A DNA stretch of 64,000 bases. Source: Bacteroides pyogenes_A. GTDB taxonomy: Bacteria > Bacteroidota > Bacteroidia > Bacteroidales > Bacteroidaceae. Positions 18,196 through 24,689 of this stretch are shown here, in pieces; within the stretch, counting starts at the first letter, position 1; each line of letters begins with the position of its first letter. The position numbers and the translations under genes are program-made. The DNA lies in the NCBI RefSeq assembly GCF_048595595.1, contig NZ_CP184347.1; one strand, 5' to 3'. A model generated the notes under the pieces. It saw only the letters and a list, made by a program, of their open reading frames with translations, did no database searches and had not been told where the DNA came from.

Positions 18196-18471
18196 ATGGA
18201 GTACAATATTGTTCATCAACCCGGGCAGCAGCTGTTTAAAACGGAAGTGGAGGGGCGTACTGCTTTCGTGCAATATCGCTTGATAGAAGGAAGTCTCGAT
18301 GTAATTCACACACAAGTACCTATTCCTTTGGAAGGTAGAGGTATAGCCTCCGCTTTGGTGAAAGCTGCTTACGGTTATGCTTTAGACAACGGACTGAAGC
18401 CGAAAGCTACGTGTTCGTATGCCGTGAAATGGCTCGAACGACATCCCGAACTCAGCAATAAAACGCTGTAG
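18196..18471 (+). CDS. small GNAT-family N-acetyltransferase (YjdJ type)
   Basis: A 91-residue compact GNAT domain. PLEGRGIASALVKAAYGYA (about 43-61) is the acetyl-CoA pyrophosphate-binding loop and helix, and CSYAVKWLERHPE is the closing strand-helix of the short YjdJ/COG2388 type. The substrate is unknown. AAAGGAG 9-15 bp before the ATG is a genuine Shine-Dalgarno sequence, which is rare in this window. A 66-bp tandem repeat begins 40 bp after its stop. Confidence 0.88.
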   Translation: MEYNIVHQPGQQLFKTEVEGRTAFVQYRLIEGSLDVIHTQVPIPLEGRGIASALVKAAYGYALDNGLKPKATCSYAVKWLERHPELSNKTL

Positions 18472-18510
18472 AGGTTTCATCGGGCGTTTCGAAGCTACAA
18501 TGACTACCGG

Positions 18511-18868
18511 AGAAAGTTCTTTGTAAGCTGCCGCCATCTGATTACATCACTGTGTCTAACTGCCTGCCACTGCGCGGGAAAGTTCTTCGTGAACTGCCGC
18601 CATCTGATTACATCACTGTGTCTAACTGCCTGCCACTGCACGGGAAAGTTCTTCGTGAACTGCCGCCATCTGATTACATCACTGTGTCTGACTGCCTGCC
18701 ACTGCACGGGAAAGTTCTTCGTGAACTGCCGCCATCTGATTACATCACTGTGTCTGACTGCCTGCCACTGCACGGGAAAGTTCTTCGTGAACTGCCGCCA
18801 TCTGATTACGTCACTGTGTCTGACTGCCTGCCACTGCACAGGAAAGTTCTTTGTAAGCTGCCGCCATC
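18511..18868. repeat. 66-bp tandem repeat array (about 5.4 copies)
   Basis: Units starting GCCGCCATCTGATTACATCA recur at 18530, 18596, 18662, 18728 and 18794, exactly 66 bp apart, with a partial unit at each end (from 18511 and to 18868). Copies differ at only a few bases. Each contains AGTTCTTCGTGAACT, a small inverted repeat. Because 66 is divisible by 3, several frames stay open on both strands, but no start, ribosome site or protein family supports coding. The array fills the gap between the convergent GNAT and SDR genes and ends just before a strong terminator. Confidence 0.95.
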
Positions 18869-18903
18869 CTTGTCATTTTTTTGTTTTCCCCATTTTTATA
18901 AGG

Positions 18904-18947
18904 CCTCTGTTCATGGCTGAGCAGCCATGAACAGAGGTTCGTTTTTT
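18904..18947. terminator. strong bidirectional terminator
   Basis: A perfect 16-bp stem (CCTCTGTTCATGGCTG and its complement, 18904-18937) is followed on the plus strand by GTTTTTT. The SDR stop codon of the minus strand lies just past it at 18946-18948, so the hairpin can serve both converging transcripts. Confidence 0.88.
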
Positions 18948-19680
18948 ATCCCTTTGTTTTTACGGGCATTCGCTTCCATATCCCGCGGGGAATCAGTTGC
19001 CAGAAGAATACGAGCAGTCGATACCTCCAGTCGATAACCAGAACCCGTTTTTTCCGCTTCAATCCCTGTACGATTTGCCGCGCTACTTGTTCCGTTTTCA
19101 TTAGCATGGGATAATGCTTGCCGTCGTTCAGCAGGTCTGTCCGTACAAAGCCGGGACGTATGTCGGTGAAGCGGATATTCGCCCCCTGCAAGTGAGCGAG
19201 TTGCTCCAGCGCATCCAGATAAGTGTTCTGAAATCGTTTGGTGGCAGAGTAGGCGGGAGCTACGCCCAGACCTTTTGTCCCCGCAATGGAGCTGATAGCA
19301 GCCAGATGCCCTTCCCCCTTTTCTTTAAAATAAGAAAAAGCCGTGTTTGTCATCCGTATGAAGCCGAGTACATTGGTGTGTGCGGTCTTCAGTTCTATGT
19401 CCGGTTTCAAGTCCGTGTTCTGGAACCCGACGCCGGAGCTAAGCAAAAACAGGTCCATCCCGCCTGTTCTTCTGATCAACTCTTGTAACTTTTCGGATGC
19501 GTCGTCTGATGTCACATCCAGTTCTTGTATCTCCACCTGTTGCGGAACCGTGCGTTGCAACTCCTCCAAGGCTTCGCGCCTTCTTCCGGCTATTCCCACT
19601 TTCCATCCCTCCTGAAGCAGGAGTTTGGCTGTTTCTTTTCCGATGCCCGATGTCGCTCCTATAATGATTGCTCGTTTCAT
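18946..19680 (-). CDS. short-chain dehydrogenase/reductase (SDR)
   Basis: A 244-residue classical SDR. The Rossmann glycine motif GATSGIGKE (about 8-16) is followed by the AGRR NADP-preferring basic pair, SSGVG, SSIAG (catalytic Ser) and YSATK (catalytic Tyr/Lys), then RPGFVRTD. It uses NAD(P)H to reduce or oxidise a carbonyl/alcohol substrate that cannot be named from sequence. The C-terminus (LVIDWRYRLLVFFWQLIP) is hydrophobic and could associate with membrane. The start at 19680 directly precedes the Rossmann strand. Confidence 0.92.
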   Translation of the reverse strand: MKRAIIIGATSGIGKETAKLLLQEGWKVGIAGRRREALEELQRTVPQQVEIQELDVTSDDASEKLQELIRRTGGMDLFLLSSGVGFQNTDLKPDIELKTAHTNVLGFIRMTNTAFSYFKEKGEGHLAAISSIAGTKGLGVAPAYSATKRFQNTYLDALEQLAHLQGANIRFTDIRPGFVRTDLLNDGKHYPMLMKTEQVARQIVQGLKRKKRVLVIDWRYRLLVFFWQLIPRGIWKRMPVKTKG

Positions 19681-19708
19681 ACTGACCGATTGTTTTGGTA
19701 TGTACGGG

Positions 19709-19716
19709 CAAATGTA
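19709..19716 (-). promoter_or_regulatory. Bacteroidota -7 box (TACATTTG)
   Basis: On the minus strand TACATTTG lies 28 bp before the SDR start. Confidence 0.6.
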
Positions 19717-19773
19717 CGAGATTATTCTCAGATTTGCTTCGAAGTTGAATCTTTCTTTACACTTTGGTTTACT

Positions 19774-19852
19774 CGTACGAGGAAGTCGGTAAACTTGTAT
19801 GCGGAAATCGGTAAACTTGTACGCGGAAGTCGGTAAATTCGTGCGCGGAAGG
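19774..19852. repeat. 22-bp tandem repeat (about 3.6 copies)
   Basis: Units beginning CGTACGAGGAAGTCGG, TGTATGCGGAAATCGG, TGTACGCGGAAGTCGG and CGTGCGCGGAAGG follow one another at exactly 22 bp (19774, 19796, 19818, 19840). This array lies between divergently transcribed genes, the only such case in the window. Confidence 0.9.
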
Positions 19853-19960
19853 AGGGAAGCCGGATGAATTTCATAAAGCGGCTGAAGGCAGATTCTGTAC
19901 TTATTCCTTATCGGGGCTCAAGAAATGGTGTGTTTTGTATGCCGAATCGGACTTATGTCA

Positions 19961-19968
19961 TATCTTTG
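19961..19968 (+). promoter_or_regulatory. -7 box almost touching the start codon
   Basis: TATCTTTG ends 4 bp before the ATG of the 68-residue gene. Transcription would start at or next to the ATG, implying a leaderless mRNA. Confidence 0.45.
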
Positions 19969-19972
19969 CAGC

Positions 19973-20179
19973 ATGAGAAAATTATTGTGCCCGCAATGTA
20001 AGATTGCAGCGATGTATGTGAAGAACGAACAGGGAGACCGTTTGTTGGTCTATGTGCTCGAAGATGGAAAGATAGTACCCAAATCTCCGGAAGAATCATT
20101 GGAAGGTTTTGACCTGACAGAGGTTTATTGCTTGGGCTGCTCTTGGCATGGGTCGTCCAAGAGGCTGGTGATAAGATAA
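19973..20179 (+). CDS. small zinc-ribbon-like hypothetical protein
   Basis: A 68-residue protein with CPQC near the N-terminus (Cys6, Cys9) and CLGC near the C-terminus (about 55-58), which together could bind one zinc ion. The middle (DRLLVYVLEDGKIVPKSPEES) is beta-rich. I do not recognise a named family beyond small Bacteroides zinc-ribbon proteins. The frame is open upstream to 19925, but MRKLLCPQC at 19973 is the likely start because it directly follows the -7 box. The last codons resemble the end of the 66-bp unit that follows. Confidence 0.72.
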   Translation: MRKLLCPQCKIAAMYVKNEQGDRLLVYVLEDGKIVPKSPEESLEGFDLTEVYCLGCSWHGSSKRLVIR

Positions 20180-20331
20180 GGATTTCACGGTTTCGTGGCT
20201 TGACAAATGATTGCTTCCGTCCGGTAGGGGTGATGAGAAGACAAGCAATTCTCCGGTTTCGTGGCTTGACAAATGACTGCTTCCGTCTGGTAGGGGCGAT
20301 GAGAAGACAAGCAATTCTCCGGTTTCGTGCT
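20165..20331. repeat. 66-bp tandem repeat (about 2.5 copies)
   Basis: Units beginning GGTTTCGTGGCTTGACAAAT start at 20189 and 20255 (66 bp apart), and a third begins at 20321. A diverged piece upstream (20165-20188, GGTGATAAGATAAGGATTTC against GGTGATGAGAAGACAAGC) overlaps the last codons of the zinc-ribbon gene. No open frame here looks coding. The rest of the gap to 20489 shows nothing I can identify. It separates two convergent genes. Confidence 0.88.
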
Positions 20332-20489
20332 CTATCTGTGAGTTGGTACGTCTTATCAAACAGATTGATATCCTTATGCGAAGCAAGTGTTTCCGGAGGA
20401 TAAGTCCGATGGTAATGGAGAGGGTTGTCGGCACAGTACTCCCTATGTGGATGTTGTTATCCCGGAAGTTCCGTAAAACAACGGCCCGG

Positions 20490-22151
20490 TTAGAAATCGG
20501 CGGTTTTCTCCGCGCAAACTCTTTTCCCGCTGACGGGATGAAGGAATTCGATGTATTCGGCGTGCAGATAGAGGCGATCTGCCTTTTTGCCGTAAAGCGT
20601 GTCGCCTGTGATGGGGCAGCCCAAACCCTGAGGATGAGCGGCGTGTACACGCAGCTGATGCGTGCGCCCAGTCAGCGGAAAGAAGCGCACGCGTATCTGT
20701 TCCTCCGAAATCTCCAGTATCCGGTAGTCGGTGACGGCAGGTTTGCCATGCTCCCGGCTGACTATTTGCCGCGGACGGTCTAAGGGATCGAGGCAAATGG
20801 GAAGCTCGATTCTTCCCGATTGCTTCAGCAGCCTTTCGTTTTCACTTCTATCCAGCAAGGCGATATAGCGTTTCTTCACCGTCCGTTGTTCGAACTGTGC
20901 CTGCAACTGCCGGTGTATTTCTTTGCTCTTGGCTATCAGCAGCAGTCCTGATGTAGCCATATCGAGCCGGTGGACAAGCAGCGGACCGGTGGCTTCAGGA
21001 TATTTCTCCCGTATGAAACGATATACGCAGTTGGCTTCTTCAGACTTCCCGGGTACGGAAAGCATGCCGGGAGGCTTGTTGATTACCGCCAACCATTCGT
21101 CTTCGAATACCGTTTCGGGCTCTTTTGTCCCCATGCTTTGAGCAAGGAGTGGATTTTCGTCTACCTCCAGTCCCCGGAGCATGTGTTGCAGAATAGGTTC
21201 GCATTTGCCTTTGCACGACGGATAGTAATGCCCGTGGCAGCGTATCTCCGTCTTCGGAGATCCGCCCCACCAAAACTCCGCCATAGCCAATGGCTTGAGC
21301 TTGTGGAGGTATGCGTGTTGCAGCAGCTTGGGCAATGCGCACTCTCCGGCTCCTGCGGGAGGAACTTTTCCGACCGTTTGCGCGAAGATGGAGCACAAGT
21401 CTTTCACCTCACCCTTGGCGTTCAGCATCCGGAACCGACCGAACAATTTTTGCTGCAAAGCCGCCGAACGTTCTTTCCGCTCGGCTTTTTGCTCCCTGAT
21501 GGCTTCCTCATGAACTTCGATTTCCGCCTTCAGGACTTCGAGTCTCGCTTGGGCTTTCCGTTCCAGTCGTTTAACTTCCGCTTTCCGGAAGCGGCTCTCT
21601 TCGATCATAGCAGCCTGCTCTTCTTCCGAAGGGGCGGGGGAGGACTGCCGCCGCATGTCCCGTGCCTGCTTGGCTGCTTTCAAGGCTGTTTTCGCCTCTT
21701 GCAATGCTTCGGCAGCCTGTTGCGTTTCAACTTTCAGCTTTTCTTGCAGGTTTACGTAAGCCGCATCCGTTTCCAATTCTTTGATGCGGGAGTTGATGGC
21801 CGATATCTGTTCCTCTTCTATTTTGAAGAAACCTTGCGGCTGCAACAAATCGTATACGGGGGGAACGAAGTAAGGATGATCGTTTCTTCCTGCCAGATTG
21901 CCCGAGAAAGCCGCCAGATAGCCTACCGTTCCCTGCTCGTCTTGCACCGCCAGCACACCGAACATCTTACCGAGAGACAGCTCCGCTTCCCATTCTTTTC
22001 GTGAGCCGATATAGCTTTTCACCTCCTCCGCTGCCAATACGCACAACGGATGCGGCGTGTAGTGAAAAGGGCAAGTGAATTTCTCCGGCAGCGGGATGTG
22101 AGCTGCCGGACGGCTGAATAAATGGAATATCGGTTCGTATTTCTGCGTCAT
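20490..22151 (-). CDS. RluA-family pseudouridine synthase with coiled-coil insert
   Basis: A 553-residue protein whose C-terminal 220 residues form an RluA-type pseudouridine synthase: DEWLAVINKPPGMLSVPG, then VHRLDMATSGLLL with the catalytic aspartate at about 397, then PLTGRTHQLRVH. About 330 residues precede it, including a long charged coiled coil (about 120-235, ELETDAAYVNLQEKLKVE onward) and segments with Cys and His (HGHYYPSCKGKC). This long form is common in Bacteroides. It isomerises uridine in rRNA or tRNA; the exact site is unknown. Nothing suggests truncation. Confidence 0.9.
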   Translation of the reverse strand: MTQKYEPIFHLFSRPAAHIPLPEKFTCPFHYTPHPLCVLAAEEVKSYIGSRKEWEAELSLGKMFGVLAVQDEQGTVGYLAAFSGNLAGRNDHPYFVPPVYDLLQPQGFFKIEEEQISAINSRIKELETDAAYVNLQEKLKVETQQAAEALQEAKTALKAAKQARDMRRQSSPAPSEEEQAAMIEESRFRKAEVKRLERKAQARLEVLKAEIEVHEEAIREQKAERKERSAALQQKLFGRFRMLNAKGEVKDLCSIFAQTVGKVPPAGAGECALPKLLQHAYLHKLKPLAMAEFWWGGSPKTEIRCHGHYYPSCKGKCEPILQHMLRGLEVDENPLLAQSMGTKEPETVFEDEWLAVINKPPGMLSVPGKSEEANCVYRFIREKYPEATGPLLVHRLDMATSGLLLIAKSKEIHRQLQAQFEQRTVKKRYIALLDRSENERLLKQSGRIELPICLDPLDRPRQIVSREHGKPAVTDYRILEISEEQIRVRFFPLTGRTHQLRVHAAHPQGLGCPITGDTLYGKKADRLYLHAEYIEFLHPVSGKRVCAEKTADF

Positions 22152-22158
22152 TATCGTG

Positions 22159-22196
22159 CAAAAGTAAGTAAATATGCGAATTTTGTTCTATATTTG
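22159..22196. promoter_or_regulatory. divergent promoter boxes
   Basis: TACTTTTG on the minus strand (22159-22166) ends 7 bp before the pseudouridine synthase ATG, so that mRNA would be nearly leaderless. TATATTTG on the plus strand (22189-22196) lies 40 bp before the MaoC gene. Confidence 0.55.
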
Positions 22197-22236
22197 TTCT
22201 CATATTATTCTTTTACCATCATAAAACAGACAAATA

Positions 22237-22701
22237 ATGAATAAACTTGTTATCAATTCGTATCAGGATTTCGAGAAGCTGATCGGTCAGCAATTAGGAG
22301 TTTCCGATTATATAGAACTCTCGCAGGAACGTATCAATCTCTTTGCCGACGCCACGCTCGATCACCAATGGATTCATGTGGATACGGAGCGCGCCCGGAC
22401 CGAAAGCCCGTATCGAAGTACCATCGCTCACGGTTATCTGACGCTGTCGATGCTTCCTTATTTATGGAATCAGATCATCGAGGTGAACAACCTGAAGATG
22501 ATGATCAACTACGGTATGGATAAGATGAAGTTCGGTCAGGCGGTTACGGCAGGTCAAAGCATCCGTCTGGTGGCGGCGCTGCATTCGCTGACCAACCTGC
22601 GCGGTGTGGCTAAAGCCGAGATAAAGTTTGCCATTGAGATTAAAGACCAACCGAAAAAAGCGTTGGAAGGCATCGCCGTTTTCCTGTACTACTTCGACTG
22701 A
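22237..22701 (+). CDS. MaoC-family dehydratase
   Basis: A 154-residue hot-dog-fold hydratase of the MaoC/(R)-hydratase type. ADATLDHQWIHVDTERA (about 46-62) contains the catalytic Asp and His of the hydratase-2 motif, followed by TIAHGYLTLSMLP. Members hydrate enoyl-CoA or dehydrate 3-hydroxyacyl-CoA. The gene is monocistronic with its own promoter box. Its last 12 codons and stop (from 22665) are the first unit of the 66-bp tandem array, so its C-terminus was the template, or a product, of that repeat. Confidence 0.9.
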   Translation: MNKLVINSYQDFEKLIGQQLGVSDYIELSQERINLFADATLDHQWIHVDTERARTESPYRSTIAHGYLTLSMLPYLWNQIIEVNNLKMMINYGMDKMKFGQAVTAGQSIRLVAALHSLTNLRGVAKAEIKFAIEIKDQPKKALEGIAVFLYYFD

Positions 22702-23035
22702 ACTGTGCATGGCTGGCTACGAATGAGATAGGAAGGCATCGCCGTTTTCCTGTACTACTTCGACTGAACTGTGCATGGCTGGCTACGGACGAGATAGGAA
22801 GGCATCACCGTTTTCCTGTACTACTTCGACTGAACTGTGCATGGCTGGCTACGGACGAGATAGGAAGGCATCACCGTTTTCCTGTACTACTTCGACTGAA
22901 CTGTGCATGGCTGGCTACGAATGAGATAGGAAGGCCTCTCTGTTTTGCTGTATCACTTCGACTGATCGGTGCATGTCTGACTACGGGCGAGATAGGAAGG
23001 CATCACCGTTTTCCTGTATCACTTCGACCGATCGT
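22665..23035. repeat. 66-bp tandem repeat overlapping two gene ends (about 5.6 copies)
   Basis: Units beginning GGAAGGCATC start at 22665, 22731, 22797, 22863, 22929 and 22995, all exactly 66 bp apart. The first unit is the 3' end of the MaoC gene plus 29 bp of spacer. The last, partial unit contains the stop and last codons of the convergent 208-residue gene. Internal copies are nearly identical; the last two are more diverged (CTGTATCACTTCG in place of CTGTACTACTTCG). Confidence 0.96.
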
Positions 23036-23645
23036 CTTTAGTCTTTACTGCAAGATAGAATTCGGGAAATTGCTCGTAGAAGCATAAGTCCTTCCGGTTG
23101 CGGTGAACCCTCTTTTTTCTGGGGCGGTTCATCGCTTTCAATACGCTTGCTCGCACGCTTCGCACAGCCGGCGGCAGCAGTTCCGGCTCCATGATTTCAA
23201 GCAGCTTGCGCAGTTCCTGTTGCAGTTCGGGTGTGTCTTGCGTCAGTTTGTGCGCCAGCTTGAGGCATAGCGACCGGATGGCAGGAGGCTCTTGCTGCGA
23301 CGCGATCTGCTCCATGCAGAAGTTCAGCAAGTCTATGCGCAGCGGGATGTCGAACGCTTCGCGGATGAGCAACGAAAGCATCAATCGTTTTTTTCCCGCA
23401 TGCGTGCAATGCGTCACGGAGTCGATAAGTTTGTCCTGCTTACGGCAAAGCTCCTCCAGTGCGCAGTCTGTCATGTGCGTGCATACCCACAACGCCTGAT
23501 AAGCCACTTTGTCGTCTGTGTCGAATATCAGCCGGAACAAGTTTTTCCGGAGACTGTCGTCACTCTGCATATAATACGTTATTTCCTGCACGTCCTCCAT
23601 CTGTATTCTCCCGGAGAGCTTGGAGCGTAGATTTATTCTTTTCAT
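23019..23645 (-). CDS. conserved hypothetical helical (HEAT-like) protein
   Basis: A 208-residue, wholly alpha-helical protein without signal peptide. Helix pairs such as AYQALWVCTHMTDCALEELC, KKRLMLSLLIREAFDIPL and PAIRSLCLKLAHKLTQD resemble HEAT repeats, and the C-terminus is basic (NRPRKKRVHRNRKD). I do not recognise a named family. Its last codons and stop lie in the 66-bp repeat array shared with the convergent MaoC gene, so the C-terminal residues (DDRSK) may not be conserved. The start ATG at 23645 is preceded by AT-rich DNA without a clear ribosome site. Confidence 0.75.
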   Translation of the reverse strand: MKRINLRSKLSGRIQMEDVQEITYYMQSDDSLRKNLFRLIFDTDDKVAYQALWVCTHMTDCALEELCRKQDKLIDSVTHCTHAGKKRLMLSLLIREAFDIPLRIDLLNFCMEQIASQQEPPAIRSLCLKLAHKLTQDTPELQQELRKLLEIMEPELLPPAVRSVRASVLKAMNRPRKKRVHRNRKDLCFYEQFPEFYLAVKTKDDRSK

Positions 23646-23686
23646 TCTTTTGATTTATTTCATCGCGGCGTTTGACCGATCGAATT

Positions 23687-24045
23687 TTCACCTGCGGGCG
23701 ACAGAACTTTCATGGGTTCCGGACACCGATTTTCATTTGCGGCAGAAACGGTCGCTGTCTTTTTACAATGGGACTCCATTCGTTATAGGCAAGCTTCCAT
23801 TTGCGACAGACAGAGCCTTCGTTTCTGACGGATGAAGCTTCCCTTCGTGACGAACAGAATCTCTATTCCCGGCAAACAGAACCTCCATTTGCGACAAACG
23901 GAGCTTTCGTTTCTGACGAATGAAGCTTCCCTTCGTGACGAACAGAATCTCTATTTTCGGCAAACAGAACCTCCATTTGCGACAGACAGAGCCTTCGTTT
24001 CTGACGAGCGAAGGCTCTGTTTGCTGTACCCGAAGCTTTCATCTC
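23687..24045. repeat. degenerate 22-bp tandem repeats with 88-bp higher-order period
   Basis: About 15 units of 22 bp in register, for example those beginning TTTGCGACAGACAGAGCC, TTTCTGACGGATGAAGC, TTCGTGACGAACAGAATC and TTCCCGGCAAACAGAACC. Groups of four recur at 88 bp (GATGAAGCTTCCC and GAATGAAGCTTCCC). One or two units are out by 1-2 bp. Open frames on both strands here are artefacts. The rest of the 555-bp gap between 23646 and 24200 shows no gene. Confidence 0.88.
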
Positions 24046-24200
24046 CCAGTGGGCCTGTCGGTTCAATTTTAGATTTCGAGGTGTACCGGAAGCAAGCCGC
24101 ACATCCCTGATTCCCTGCGGCAAATATACGTAAAATTCGTTGATGCCGCATAACGATACGAGAAGAATCGGTTTCATCCCCCGCCTCCGGTTTTCTCCGG

Positions 24201-24677
24201 CTATTCCAGTTCGTCGAGTATCTTTCTGACGTCTACCGGTTGCAATCGCCCATACACTTTGTCACCCACCATCACTACCGGCGCCAGTCCGCAGGCACCC
24301 ACGCATCGCAGGCAGTCGAGCGAGTATTTGCCGTCCGGAGTGGTTTCACCCACGTCGATACCCAGCACCCTCCTGAACTCGTCGAGCAGCTTTTCCGATC
24401 CGCGCACGTAGCATGCTGTTCCCATGCAGACGGATATCGGGTGCTTTCCTTTGGGCGTCATGGTGAAAAAGGTGTAGAAAGTGACCACCCCGTATACTTT
24501 GGAAACCGGTATGCCCAGTTTGGAAGCGATGATTCGCTGCATCTCTTCGGGCAAATACCCTTGCAGATGCTGTGCCTCATGCAGTATGTTGATCAGTTCT
24601 CCGGGGTCGTTCCGGTGCCTGTCGCATATCTCTCTGACCTGTTCGGCGGTTTCGCAAGCAAGTTTTATCTCTGACAT
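24201..24677 (-). CDS. hydC: NADH-dependent [FeFe]-hydrogenase, thioredoxin-like [2Fe-2S] subunit (HydC/NuoE)
   Basis: A 158-residue NuoE/HydC-type protein: an N-terminal helical bundle and a thioredoxin-like fold carrying one [2Fe-2S] cluster on Cys84, Cys89, Cys125 and Cys129 (CMGTAC and CVGAC). In the trimeric hydrogenase it passes electrons between HydB and HydA. It is the last gene of the unit, 12 bp after hydA. Being next to an [FeFe]-hydrogenase rather than other nuo genes argues for HydC over complex I NuoE. Confidence 0.92.
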   Translation of the reverse strand: MSEIKLACETAEQVREICDRHRNDPGELINILHEAQHLQGYLPEEMQRIIASKLGIPVSKVYGVVTFYTFFTMTPKGKHPISVCMGTACYVRGSEKLLDEFRRVLGIDVGETTPDGKYSLDCLRCVGACGLAPVVMVGDKVYGRLQPVDVRKILDELE

Positions 24678-24689
24678 AATGTTTCCTTT

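Noticed and set aside
18552..18930. Open frames with a 22-residue peptide repeat on both strands
   Set aside because: They exist only because the 66-bp unit contains no stop in those frames; several frames and both strands are equally open and no start context is present.
22665..23035. Possible CRISPR array
   Set aside because: Units abut with no unique spacers and there are no cas genes in the window; the same holds for the arrays at 18.5, 23.7 and 55 kb.
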